Of a stretch of 64,000 bases of DNA, positions 47,301 to 58,301 are shown piece by piece; the first letter of the stretch is position 1; every line of letters starts with the position of its first letter. The DNA comes from Protea cynaroides (taxonomy: Eukaryota > Streptophyta > Magnoliopsida > Proteales > Proteaceae). The notes below the pieces were generated by a model. That model saw only the letters and a program-made list of their open reading frames with translations. It ran no database searches and was not told the origin of the DNA. The position numbers were made by a program, and so were the translations under genes. The DNA lies in contig CM053266.1 in assembly GCA_028583415.1 (NCBI GenBank), forward strand, positions 31,878,271-31,942,270, written 5' to 3'.

Positions 47301-50300
47301 TACCTCTCACTCTCCAAGATGTAGTCCATTATACCTTGTTGCAAGTCCGTCTCTCGTCTGGAATGTGAAGCTTGTGAGTTGGGAAAACATCTCCGTTCCT
47401 CCTTCCCTGCTCATACTAAGTCTAGGAGTTCATCTCCTTTTTCATTAGTTCATTCAAATATTTAAGGACCATGTCCTATCCCTAATAGACTAGATTTTTA
47501 TTATTTTGTCAGTTTTGTAGATGATTACTCCAGGATGACTTGGCTTTATTTGCTTAAAGATCAATCTGAGTTTCTTTGTGTGTTTAAGGGTTTTTACTAG
47601 GAAATAAAGGTTTAATTTGGTGCTTCTATCTATGTCTTCTGTACTAATAATGCCCTAAAATATACTCAATACAAGATATCTGAGTTTTGTTTGCCATTGG
47701 CATGATTCATCACACTAGCTGCCCTTAAACGCGCCAACAGAATGGACTCGTTGAACGTAAAAACAACCATATTTTAGAGGTTGCTCGATTTATTATGTTG
47801 CACTTGTAAGTTCCTAAATACTTTTGGTGTGATGCTATTCTTACTGCCTGCTATCTTATTAATCGTATGCCTTCCTCTGTCCTCCATAACAAGGTTCTAT
47901 ACTCTATCCTCTAATCCTACTGCTCCCTTATTAGCTGTACCACCTCGGGTTTTCGGCTGTGTCTGTTTTGCTCATATTTTACAGCCACAACTGGATAAAC
48001 TCTCTCCTAGGTCTGTTAAGAGCATTTTCCTTGGTTATCCACGGACTCAGAAAGGATACAAATGCTATGATTCCATTACTCATTGATATTTTGTCAGTGC
48101 TGATGTTACATTCTTTAAGAGTACTCCTTACTACCCCATTGCTGCCCCTACAACCCCACCTCCTGCTACTATATCACCTCTACTCCTTGTGATGACACAC
48201 CAGCCTCCGCCACTTCACCACCTCCGCCTCCTTTGCAGGTCTATAAACGCCGCAAGAAGTGTAGTTCCTCCTACTCCGATTCTAGATCCCTCCCAATCTC
48301 TCAGTTGACCTACGTAAAGGTACAACTTTTGACCCAAAAGTCGTTAGTTGCTTATCCTATCGATAATTTTGTCTCTACCTCCCTTCTCCTGGCTTTCGCC
48401 TGTAACCTTGTTTTATCCCTATTTACCACCTTTATCCCTTCTTCCCACTTCCAAGCATTGTCTTATCCAGGGTGGAAGGTGGCTATGGACGCTGAGATGG
48501 ATGCTTTGGTCTCCCGTCGGTTATGGACCTAGTTGACTTGCTTGCTGGTAAGGACGTGTTGTGCTACCGCTAGGTCTATGCCGTTAAACATAATCCGGAT
48601 GGTTCTGTTGAATGCCTTAAAGCGCGTTTGGTTGCAAAAGGGTTTACTTAGAAGTATGGGGTTAATTACTTTGAGACGTTTTCGCCTGTTGCTTGTCTCA
48701 ATTTTGTTCATATTATCATCTTTTTAGTTGTGAATTTCGATTGGCCCCTCTTTCAGATGGATGTTCAGGAAGGGGTCTATATGGATCAACCTCCTGGGTA
48801 TGTTGCTCCAGTGGGGAATTCTACCAAAGATTGCAAAGTACACACAGCTATATATGGGCTAAAAGCTTAAAACAATCACCATGTGCCTGGTTCGATAAAT
48901 TTAGCTCGGTCATTACTCATTATGGTTTCTCCCTGTGTTATTCTAACCACTATGTCTTTGTCAGGTGTTGTCATTCTAAGGTCGTTATGATAGCTATTTA
49001 TGTGGATGACATTATTATTACAAGTGATGATAAATCTAGTATTACTAAGGTCAAAGCCTGTTTATACACTTTCAGATGAAGGATTTTTTGTCTACTACAT
49101 TACTTTCTTGGCATTGAAGTTTTATGCAGCAGCAAGGGTATTAGTTTATCTCAACACAAGTATGTCCTAGATTTTCTGGCTGAATCTGGGTTACTTGGTT
49201 CTGAACCTACAGACACTCCATTGAATCCCCAATGGAAATTTTAAACTAGTGACAGTAAAGCCTTTGCTGATTTACACCGATATAGGAGAATTATCGAAAA
49301 ACATATATATCTTGCTGTCACTAGGTCTGATATATCCTTCGCCGTTGGGGTTGTTAGCCAGTTCATGCAAACTCTTAAGTAGGTTCATTGGGAAGTTACC
49401 TCTCACATATTAAGGTACCTAAGAAGTCTCCAGGCAAGGGGCTCATTTATCATCGCCATAATCACATTGACCTAATTGGATATTCTGATGCTGATTGGAC
49501 CAGTGCTGATTGTGACAAACGATTTACCACTGAATATTGTACCTTTCTTAGTGGTAATCTTGTCACATAGAAAAAGTAAGAAACAAACAACTTTGGCTCG
49601 ATCCAGCAGTGAAGCTAAGTATCGTGCCATGGCTTTTACTGTGGCTGAACTTACGTGGTTAAAATCTCTTCTTCTAGAGTTCAGCATTCCATTGACTCAC
49701 CAATGAAGATGTTTTGTGACAATCTGGAAACCACATACATTGCTAGTAATCCAGTGTTTCATGAGTGTACCAAGTACATAAAAGTTGACTCATTTTGTTC
49801 GTGATGTTGTTATGAAGAAACTACTGATTACTCCTTTTGTTTCCTCCTCATATCAGTTGGGTGATATCTTTACCAAGTTCTTGTTTGGTCCTGTGTTTCG
49901 ATAGAACTGTTCCGAGCTTGGCATGGTGATTTATATGCTCCAGCTTGAGGGGCGATGTTAACCATAGAGGAATAGACCCATTCCCATCGTGGTCCATTCC
50001 TAGCGCTATTCTACTTCACCGACAACAGCAAGTTGCGCCTTCTATTTGCCACATCAGCAAGCTGCAGTAGATCAGATTTGTTTTGGATTATTGTTGACTA
50101 AGTCTTAGTCCTCTACTTTATCCTTTATCTTTTTCTTTATCTTCTCTATCTTATGTGTAACTAGGATTCCCTGTCATGTTTTCATGTGGAGTTCCTATCT
50201 CATTATGTAACTACGATTCCCTGTCATGTCGACATGTGGAGTCCTAGGCCTATCCTTATTTCCTTTTGAGTATCTATAAATGGAGATCACTAGGAGGGGA

Positions 50301-50610
50301 GCAACACATCAATCGATTCTGCCACTCATAGCAGAATCGACTTTGCTCTCCTCTCATTGTTCTCCTTCTCTCTTTCTCGGTTCTGACTCTATTTCTTTTC
50401 TTTTGTCTCAATTATTATTTCAGTGCCCGTTGTATTCTTACTGGATGTATAGTGTATTTCAGCTGCCATAAGGATTATTAATTTATGTCTTTTTGACTTC
50501 AGATACAACTTGCTGAGCATGAAAGTGAACTTGTTGAGATGAATGCAAATGGAGAGAAATTGCGACAAACTTACAATGAACTTCTGGAATTCAAGATGGT
50601 ATTGCAAAAG
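29337..50610 (+). CDS. VHA-a1: V-type proton ATPase subunit a (VHA-a1-like), 5' exons only
   Basis: Subunit a is the static membrane part of the V-ATPase that forms the proton path with the c ring; the a1 type in plants acts at the trans-Golgi/early endosome. Exons in the window: 29337-29477, 32889-32933, 39357-39479 and 50503-50610, 417 nt (139 codons), all in phase 0 with GT-AG borders. They encode the conserved cytosolic N-terminal domain: MDLLRSEKMTFVQLIIP, SYVGELGLLQFKDLN, DKSPFQRTF, then VKRCGEMSRKLRFFRDQINK and EKLRQTYNELLEFKMVL. The start MEFFDNLP matches a1-type rather than a2/a3-type N-termini. The full protein is about 820 residues, so the membrane domain lies beyond the right edge. 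Introns are 3.4, 6.4, 11.0 and more than 13.4 kb, swollen by transposons. Confidence 0.92.
29478..32888 (+). other. VHA-a1 intron 1
   Basis: A 3.4 kb intron, GTAAGA donor and GGCAG acceptor. Apart from the small MITE at 32145-32517, no classified element is visible. Open frames near 30169-30680 and 31468-31812 on the minus strand do not resemble known proteins, although their length and balanced composition could mean old transposon coding sequence. Confidence 0.75.
32145..32517. mobile_element. MITE-like element, 373 bp, with target-site duplication
   Basis: The direct repeat ATGGTACTAA flanks the element (32135-32144 and 32518-32527). The inside is rich in palindromic phrases such as TTTCGGCCGAAAC and TTTCGGCCAGGGC, and both ends carry GAATTTCG-type sequence in inverted orientation. 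An 8-10 bp duplication and lack of coding sequence fit a non-autonomous hAT-type element. A T/A-rich copy-number tract (A run) lies at 32324-32341. Confidence 0.65.
33670..33950 (-). repeat. 3' LTR of the intron 2 copia element
   Basis: Matches 38913-39187 over nearly its whole length with scattered substitutions and small indels. The outer edge at about 33670 is inferred from a TGTCA that may correspond to TGTAACA in the other LTR. Confidence 0.8.
33955..38100 (-). pseudogene. Broken gag-pol of the intron 2 copia element
   Basis: Read on the minus strand: gag with the zinc knuckle CTHCGKDNHNVDKC at about 37300-37370; a protease trace ILDSGASC at about 37040-37065; integrase core at 35973-36590 (YSDIWGPCHIP and FVDDYSRVTYLYLLK); RT at 34772-35390 (LVAKGFTQ, NVKNAFLYGDL and YVDDIIITSDD); RNase H at 34000-34600 (DNQATIYI). 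Stops and frameshifts separate these blocks, so no full-length polyprotein is possible. It is the usual copia polyprotein: capsid, protease, integrase and reverse transcriptase. Confidence 0.88.
38913..39187 (-). repeat. 5' LTR of the intron 2 copia element
   Basis: Begins TGTAACAATGCACAAGG directly after the complemented primer binding site at 38901-38912. It ends 170 bp before V-ATPase exon 3. Confidence 0.85.
39566..39970 (+). repeat. 5' LTR of the intron 3 copia element
   Basis: Starts CGTTAAACTATAGAGG (TG changed to CG compared with the other LTR) 86 bp after the exon 3 donor and ends TTTTGTCACA next to the primer site. Confidence 0.88.
40591..43855 (-). pseudogene. hAT transposase with introns, slightly damaged
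   Basis: Likely start near 43855 (MANKDVGWLYR). In order: a BED-type zinc finger region (about 43650-43850), a Gly/Ser-rich linker, the DUF659/RNase-H-like catalytic region (about 42400-43290; VTIMCDGWS and QIVTDNATNYKKA), and the hAT C-terminal dimerisation region (about 41480-41650; SSGCERNWSTFGLIHTKPRN), with an acidic, Gly-rich and GKGKGK tail (40591-41280). Likely introns interrupt it at about 42080-42168, 41860-41940 and 41690-41780. Damage: a shift at the 8-T tract 43305-43312, another near 42398, a TAG at about 41941, and a frame change between 41231 and 41280. So it is probably inactive as assembled, though nearly complete. Confidence 0.85.
40855..41150 (-). repeat. Low-complexity coding repeats in the hAT transposase tail
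   Basis: Plus-strand CCTTCC hexamers at 40858-40920 encode Gly-Lys repeats. CCA-type triplets at 41028-41115 encode Gly/Ser runs, and CAT triplets at 41117-41142 encode an Asp run. Confidence 0.85.
44233..44326. repeat. GAGAGCA microsatellite upstream of the hAT transposase
   Basis: A run of AGAGAGC and AGAG units about 95 bp long lies in the 5' non-coding part of the hAT element. Similar GA tracts are common in plant 5' leaders. Confidence 0.9.
45540..49930 (+). pseudogene. Broken gag-pol of the intron 3 copia element
   Basis: In order on the plus strand: gag remnants from about 45540 with the zinc knuckle CTHCEKIIHNIDTC at about 46508-46550; protease IIDSGASCHMSG at about 46798-46835; integrase fragments 47280-48080 (a DDYSRMTWLYLLKD-like stretch near 47520, and FGCVCFAHILQPQLDKLSPR near 47950-48010); RT 48460-49100 (YVDDIIITSDD near 49000-49030); RNase H to about 49930. 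There are many stops and frameshifts throughout. Domain order confirms the copia class. Confidence 0.85.
49956..50410 (+). repeat. 3' LTR of the intron 3 copia element
   Basis: Starts TGTTAACCATAGAGG directly after the polypurine tract and ends TTTTGTCTCA, 92 bp before exon 4. Confidence 0.9.
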
Positions 50611-51874
50611 GTATGAGCATTCATATCAGGTCACCAAGCCACAATCCTTTGATGAGAAGTGTCACAAAATATAATAAAGGATAAGCTCACAGAATGATAA
50701 TAAAGTTTATCCTCTCTGTGTAGAGTTACAGATGAAACTGAGTTTACAATTGCTATAATATTCTTGTGGTAAGGATTTAAATCTTGGTATGCAGTCTGGA
50801 TCACACACCACCAATACCAACCTGAATCGGCTGATCTGGCCCTTGATAATCTGATCTTTGAGGGAATATCAGTCAGTATTTGCTGGAAACCACCCAATTC
50901 TGATCCCAAGGCTGGACCTTGTTGGTCTTTTCCCCCCTTGGTATAACTAAACCTTGTGGCGCTGGCAGTGCTGTTTTTAAAACACATAAGGTTAATGTTT
51001 TCTTGCATCTGATGCTGCAGGCAAACCTTAATTGAAGTGCAGGGTGCTCATTATTTATAACTAGAAAACTGATACTAGAGACAATTTTTTCAGAAGGATC
51101 ATAAATTGACATTAGAAGAAAACTATATAGATGGCTACATCTTTGGAGGATCCAACATGTGATGGAATATTTGGATGATACCGAAATTATTGCTTAGTGG
51201 CTAGTGCCCTTAAGTTTAACTTTGCTGCTGCTGCCAAGTTTCAGTATATTGGTTGATCATTTTCTGGGCTTTGTTAATAAATTTCTAGCCTTCTGTATTG
51301 GTAGACTTTGTACCTTGTCAAGTTAAAAATAGCATGATCTGCTTCCAACAAACTGTAATGTGATTTTTGATGATCTGCACTCTTGGCCTCGCTTGATAAG
51401 CTTTTTTTGGCTGCATTTGGATACACTTTCACTTGTTTTTGTTGTAAGATTGCTAAAATGTTTAAGGATATTTGTCTTTTTATTTCTGTTGAATTTGGTT
51501 GAAAAATTAGGTAATGTTTAATAATTGAAAGCTAATACTTTCAGTACCATAATAGTGGAAATAATGAATTTTTATGTTAGCTGAGAACCTTTGCACTTGA
51601 CCATAAGATTGTTATCCATTGTTGGACCAAGGTTTAAAACTTTGAATTCAGTGGGATTTCGACCCATTTCGAAACCAAAATATTTCGGTCAAATCTTGGG
51701 AATTCGGGCATAAATTTTGGTAGTCATTTCGTTTGAAACCAAAATATTTCGCCAAAATTTCAACATTCTGACATTTCAGTCAGAATTTCGAGCCATGTAT
51801 TGGACATTAAGAACTTTTCAAATGACTGTTATGCCAGCAATTCTTTTTTCTTTTTTTTTTCTTTTGGGGGGAGG
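50611..51874 (+). other. VHA-a1 intron 4, left part before the gypsy element
   Basis: GTATGA donor at 50611. Most has no recognised feature. 51640-51798 is rich in ATTTCG / CGAAAT palindromic phrases, like the MITE at 32145-32517, and is flanked by TTGGAC at 51622 and 51800, so a decayed member of the same family is likely. Confidence 0.55.
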
Positions 51875-53074
51875 TGATGTAGGCTAACCTAGGGTCTCTA
51901 GTTTATCCTACTCTTACACGACCAACTAACAAAAGGATTAAATAGATAATTAACTAATGTATAGGGACTGTTATGGGCAGCAACACACATGACACGCTTA
52001 CAAGATTAGTATCATGATAACCACAAGTAAAGAACAGTATAAAGCCAAGTAACATGATCAACTAAGCAATTATTAATTAGGTTTCATGTCATGTTCATAG
52101 TAAACCATAGGTTAAGAAGTACTAATGTGCAAAAGATGTCAAAACTCCTAAAACTAACAAGATTAAATGCCTAATGATTAGTTAAACCCATGAACATATA
52201 AAAAACAGTAACTTCCCAATAATTGAAGAGATGAAATCCTAATCATAACATGCTAAATATGAAGGCTTAGCTGTTTCTCACAGTGCTAACTATGTTAGTA
52301 AGTACTAAACACGACTAGACTGTGATAGAGATTGTGTGGAATAGACTTACAGCAAAGCATAGGTGTAACTGAAATAATAAACAGCAGAAACAATGGGAAC
52401 AAACGATAACAAAAATAGATATGATAGCAAACCAGAAAACTAAAAGATGTAGACCTACTAACCTGAAGCAAAGAACCAGCTGTAATGGCGTTACAGCAGT
52501 GGGACTGGGTTGTTCTTATAACCAGAAAAAAAAAACAGAAAAAAAAAAGGAAGAAAATTACTGGAAACAGAAAGAGAGAGGGAAGAGGAAGATAAGAGAG
52601 AAGGGTAGATTTAGAGGGGGAAAGGGGAGCATACCTGTCCACAGGAGAGAGAGAAAGAGAGAGATATGAGAGATGTACCTGCAAAAGAGAAAGAGAAGAG
52701 AGAGGCGAGAGAGGAAGCCAATGAGAGCAATTTTCTGTTTTCTTTTTCATCATCAATAATAATCATCTGAATCTCATTACTTAAAAAAGAGCCTTTATAA
52801 GGCTTACAATCCTAATTAGAGTATAACTCTAAAGACTAATAAAACAAATCAAATCATAAACCAACTAAACAACTAAAAAGGGGCCCACAGCTGGGACCCA
52901 CAACTCTAACAAACTGAAATTCAAAAGGGGCCCACAGCTGGGACCCACAACTCTAACAAACTGAAATTCCCACATCTCCAACAATAAAACAGAATAAAAC
53001 AATAAAACAAAATAAATAGAATCCTAAATCTAATAGAATCCTAAATCTACTAGGACTCTTAGATGTCCTCATCA
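51875..53074 (-). repeat. 3' LTR of the gypsy element
   Basis: 1200 bp, complete. It includes a tandem pair of AAAAGGGGCCCACAGCTGGG near 52875-52945 and GA-rich tracts near 52560-52720. Confidence 0.93.
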
Positions 53075-56000
53075 ATTCTCCCCGGCTGGAAAGAATTCAC
53101 CTTCGGTGAATAAACTCGCACGATCCACAAACTGCTGCGCCTGACTAGGAGCTCATCACCACTGCCCCTAGCTAGGTGATATCCTCGGAATGCGTCGTCA
53201 ACCCACAAGAGAGGAGGGGAAGTCTGACGTCTCCGTCTCCACCGCTGGTTCACTCTAAACGGTCGGTTTGCCAGGATGTCGTCATCAACTCGTCCCAGTC
53301 TGAAAGATGTCACCTCAGGTGAGGCACTGATATAATGCTCAAGCATATCGGGGTTGAGTCGCTGTAGCTCCTCCATAGAAACCCACGTACAATCGATATC
53401 TGGTCGTCCACGCCATCGAACTAAAAACTCTCGAGAACCGCCAGTATGGGTAGCGGTTACTCGCTCATCAATAATCTCCTCAATCTCCTCAACTCGCTGC
53501 TCTATATGGGGTATAGGAGGGGTAGAGATAGTAGTATGGCTAATAGGGTCGGATGCAAAAGTATCAGCTATGAAAGGAAAAGCCTCAAGGCTATCAGGAT
53601 AAACTGAAGGGGCGGTAGCAGGGTCATGGTAGGAAACCAGGTCCTCAACATTGAAAATGTTGCCGATTCCCATGTCCGGAGGTAACTCTAGCACATAAGC
53701 ATTCGCTCCCACTCGCTTAAGAATTTTGAAAGGTCCTGCACTGCGAGCATGTAACTTGCTTGACTTTCCTTTGACAAAACGCTGTGGTTTAATTCTGACC
53801 ATTACCATGTCACCCTCTTGAAACTCTTGCAGTCGTCGATGCACATCTGCCCTAGATTTATATTGTTCGTTACTTAGAGTTATCCTGCGTCTAATCTCTG
53901 CATGCAAGTCATGTATGTGCTGCACAAAAGACTCGGCTGACTGGGATGTCCAGACACAACAGGGATAAGGTCCATGGGGGTCCTGGGCTGATGACCTAGA
54001 CAAACCTCAAAAGGGGACAAACCAGTGGTTCTATTTTTTGAATGGTTGTACGCAAACTCGGCTTGGGTAAGGACACGGTCCCAACTAGTAAGGTGTTCGC
54101 CTATTAGACAACGTAATAGATTTCCTAAACTCCTATTTATGACTTCAGTTTGACCATCGGTCTGAGGGTGGAAAGCTGGTGAAAAACAGAGTTTAGTACC
54201 TAACATGTGCCCCAAAGTTCGCCAGAAATGACTAGTGAACTTGACATCCCTATCTGACACTATTGTCTTAGGTAAGCCATGATACTTGACGACCTCACTA
54301 AAGAAGAGTTTGGCTACAACGGAGGCATCAAAAGTCTTTGAGCATGGAATAAAATGGGCCATCTTTGAGAAGCGGTCTACTACCACAAAAACAGAATCAT
54401 GACCTCTCGAAGTCCTCGGCAATCCTAGCACAAAGTCCATACTCAAATCTTGCCATGGGATATGAGGAACAGGAAGAGGAGTATACAGGCCAGTATTTTG
54501 CTTCTGTTGTTTAGCAGTTTGACATGTTCGACACTGACTAATAATTCAAGATACATCCCTCTTCAGGTTAGGCCAGTAAAATCGGTCCTCAACAAGGGCC
54601 ATGGTTTTATCTCGACCGAAATGACCGGCTACCCCACCAGCATGTGGTTCCCAGATTAGAAAATCTCTTAATGAGGTCCTGGGAATATACAACCGAGTTC
54701 CTTTAAAAAGGAATCCATCTCTGAGTAGGTAATCTGAGCGATTTGCAGATGGGTCTTCGCTCAGAGAGGTATAAGGCTCACTAAAATCTAGGCACGTAGG
54801 ATACTGTTCCTTAATTTGCTCAAATCCGACAACCTCAATACTCATGGTTTGGAGCAATGCCGTAACCTGATTTTTGATGGAAAGATGGGCATATGAACCC
54901 TACTTAACGCATCAGCAGCAGTGTTATCAACACCAGGTTTATGTTTGAGCACAAAGGTGTACTCTTGTAGGAATTCAGCCCACTTGGCATGTCTAGGGTT
55001 TAGTTTGGTCTGAGAACTCAAATATTTCAATGCCTGGTGGTCTGAATATAAAACAAATTCTTGTGGTAAGAGATAGTGTCGCCAATAGCGCAAAGCTTGG
55101 ACAACCGCGTAGAATTCCTTATCATAGGTGGAGTACCGTTGCTTGGCTTCATTAAGCTTCTCACTCAAATAAGCAACAAGATGTCCTTCTTGAATAAGGA
55201 CGCCATCAATCCCAGTGCCAGAGGCATCACATTGCACTTCAAAGACTTTGGAGAAGTCAGAGAGACGTAGAACAGGTGATTCAGTCATCAACTTTTTGAT
55301 TTATACAAAAGCTTTAGCAGCTCCTTTAGTCCACTGGAACTCCCCTTTTTTTATGCAATCAGTGATAGGAGCCATGATGGCACTAAACCGTTGGATGAAC
55401 CGCCTATAAAAGGTTGCTAAGCCGTGAAAACTTCGCACTTCATGGGTGTTAGTCGGTTCAGGCCATTCAATAATTGCTTTTATTTTCTCAGGATCAGCAG
55501 ATACTCCTTGTTCTGAGACAATAAATCCTAAGAAAATGACTTGATCACTCATAAAGGTACACTTCTTTAAATTGACATAAAATTTTTCATTCATAAGTGT
55601 TTGGAAAACTTTACGTAAGTGATTTAGGTGAGTGGTTTGTGTTTTACTGAAGATGAGGATATCATCAAATTAAACGACTAAGAACTTGCCATTGTATGGT
55701 CGTAGCACCTGATTCATAATTCTCATAAATGTACTCGGTGCATTGGTCAAACCAAAAGGCATGACAAGCCACTCATACAGACCGTCCTTTGTTTTGAAGG
55801 CAGTCTTCCACTCATCCCCAGGTCTAACCCGAATTTGGTGATACCCACTCTTAAGGTCAATCTTGGAAAAGATTTTCGCTCCAGCCATCATGTCTAGCAT
55901 GTCATCAAGTTTAGGTATAGGAAACCTATACTTAATGGTGATTTTGTTGATGGCTCTGCTGTCAACACATATACGTCAAGTTCCATCTTTCTTGGGTGTA

Positions 56001-58230
56001 AGTAGAGCAGGTACCCCACAGGGGCTAAGACTCTCTCTAATGAATCCCTTCTCAAGTAGCTCATCTACTTGTCTTTTAAGTTCGGCATGTTCCTTGGGAT
56101 TCATCCTATAATGGGGAAAGTTTGGCAGTGAAGACCCTGGAACCAAATCGATAACATGTTGAATGTCACGCATAGGTGGTAGTTCGGTTAGTTCATCTGG
56201 AAACAACTGCTCAAAATCTTTCAGGAGGGGTTGAACTTCTTTAGGAGCCTCAACAAATGGATTGGGCAGTTCTTTGTTAACTTGTGTGGCTACTAAAGCA
56301 TAAATAACCCCGGTGTCCTTACACTCTTTTTCGAACTGTTTTGCATTCATGATGTTGAGTGTTTTTGAAGGGCTGTTCTTGGATGTGCTTCCCTTATGTT
56401 CTGGGGCTTTTATCTCCTTTGGGGGACTAGGAAACAATTTGATTTTCTTACCTTTAAACTCAAAGACATAAGTATTAGCCCTCCCAAAATTAGTGATATC
56501 TCGGTCATATATCCAAGGTCTACCAAGGATTATGTGAGCAACGTCCATCTCTAAGACATCACACCATACCTTATCTTCATATCCTGCAAAATGCAAGGGG
56601 ACTAAACACCTTAAAGTGACGGGAATTGTGGATTGGTCAACCCAGGCAACCTTGTAAGGCTTCGGATGTGCTTCTGGTTTGAGTCCCATTCTCGTTACAG
56701 CATTTTGGGACAGGACGTTCATGCAACTACCACTATCAATGACGACACGACAATTCTTGCCCTGATGACAGGTATAAGTAATGAAGATATTGGTGCGCCG
56801 CCAATCATCATTATTCTTGGGTTGCGACATCATACAACGGACAACTCCTAGCCTAGAGATATCTATTACATCGTCCTCATCCAAAATAATCTCATGATTG
56901 TTCTTGGGGTGTGACGCAATACAACGGACAACTCCTAGCCTAGAGACATCTGCCATTTCATCATCCTCATCCGAGATATTTCCATCAGTCTATGCTCCTC
57001 GTATTCACCTTCTTGGGTATCCTCTGGAGTAGGCTCTTCATACTCTGGTTCACCCACATACAAGTTTCGGTTTGGGCACTCCCTAGCAAAATGACCATAA
57101 CCTTTACATTTGAAACACTGTGCTTGGCCACTCTTTTTGGGCGCTTCTCCCAAAATGCCTTTACCCTTATTGTCAAGTGGGCATGGAGGGTTAGGGGTAG
57201 AAGTATTTGAAAGTGGCTTTCGGAAGTTAAACTCCCCATATGGGAATCCGCTTTTCTTCTGTGGTGTGAACTTCATAGTCCCTTCTAATTCTAGTGCTAT
57301 ACGGAAGGCTTGAGGGACGTTTCTAAATAAGTGAGGTGCTAGGCGTAACTGGATGTCATGATTAAGTCCCGCAAGGAACCTAACTAGTGTTTGATCAACA
57401 TCCTCTCGAGTCTGGCTTCGGATTTTCAATTCGTTAAATTTAGCCATGTACTCAGTTACATACATCTTACCTTGCTTCAGGTTAGTCATGTCTTTAAGGA
57501 GTTGGTGCCTATAGGTGAGGGGTAGAAATTCTTGCTTAAGCCTTTCTTGCATCTCACGCCAAGTTGAGACAGGCTCGTGACCTAGATTTTCTTCTTGATA
57601 TTCTAATTCAATCCAAAAATCCTGAGCAGCTCCAACGAGCTTCATCTTGGCAAACCTAAACTTAAGTTCTTCAGACAGCTCATAAAATTCAAAGTACCTA
57701 TCCATTCGATTGATTCAGCCTAAAAGAATCTTGGCATCTATTTGTCCATCATAGTATGGAACATCTACTTTGATCATCCTCCTAACATCCACTCCTCTAT
57801 CTCAATGTCCATAGTCATCATCATCTCCAAGAGGAGAGTGGTGTCTCTGACCTCGATATCCTCGACCTCTAAATCCTCCTCTATTCCTACCGTGGCCTTG
57901 ACTGTGGAAATTGTCGTCTACCCTATCATGGTCATCAATATAATCATGATGTCTATCGTTCCTAGGGTTTTCCGGAATAGTGTTGAGATTGTTCACTCTA
58001 GGTCCAATGCCGTGGCCATCTTGACCTTGCTGCCCATTAGTATTCCGATTGGTTGTTTCAAGGGCAGTAAGTCTATCGGAGAGGGCTTGGATACTTTGGA
58101 TCATGGGTTGGAGATTGGATGCCAACGCTTCATTGTTAGCTTTTAATATCTCTTGTAATTGCTCAGAGGTTATAGAGGTATTGGATGGGTTCGACATATT
58201 TTTGTAATTTTTACCACTCCTAGTGGACAT
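53059..58230 (-). pseudogene. Broken gag-pol of the gypsy element with chromodomain
   Basis: Minus strand, in order: Gag 58230-56935 with the zinc knuckle CFKCKGYGHFAREC at about 57085-57125; aspartic protease VIDSGSCMNVLS at about 56720-56755; RT 56100-55300 (KIDLKSGYHQIRV, MPFGLTNAPSTF, FDDILIFSK); RNase H 55291-54900 (VQCDASGTGIDGVL and YSDHQALKYL); integrase 54857-53880 (SMDFVLGLPRTSRG and VVDRFSKMAHFIPC); chromodomain at about 53330-53490 (SREFLVRWRGR, CTWVSMEEL). The chromodomain makes it a chromovirus-type element that targets heterochromatin. In-frame stops occur near 57801, 57718, 55976, 55669, 55298 and 54548, and gag and pol are one base out of frame near 56980. The pol frame ends a few codons inside the LTR. 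Confidence 0.92.
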
Positions 58231-58301
58231 ACAAGATTGACTCCACTAAGTATCCTAACCAGCACCTAACGGACGCTCTAACCTAGGCTCTGATACCAAA
58301 C

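Larger units (their letters stand above)
39566..50410 (+). mobile_element. Ty1/copia LTR retrotransposon filling VHA-a1 intron 3 (interrupted by hAT)
   Basis: LTRs lie at 39566-39970 and 49956-50410, both containing CCATCGTGGTCCATTCCTAG and AGCAGAATCGACTTTGCTCT. The element is flanked by the 5-bp target duplication ATTAT (39561-39565 and 50411-50415). A diverged Met-tRNA primer site TGGTAGAAGAGC follows the 5' LTR at 39971-39982, and the polypurine tract CAGCTTGAGGGGCGA sits at 49941-49955. Without the 5007-bp hAT and its 8-bp duplication the element is about 5.83 kb, normal for copia. The 3' LTR has about 40 bp absent from the 5' LTR. Coding sequence is heavily mutated. Confidence 0.93.
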
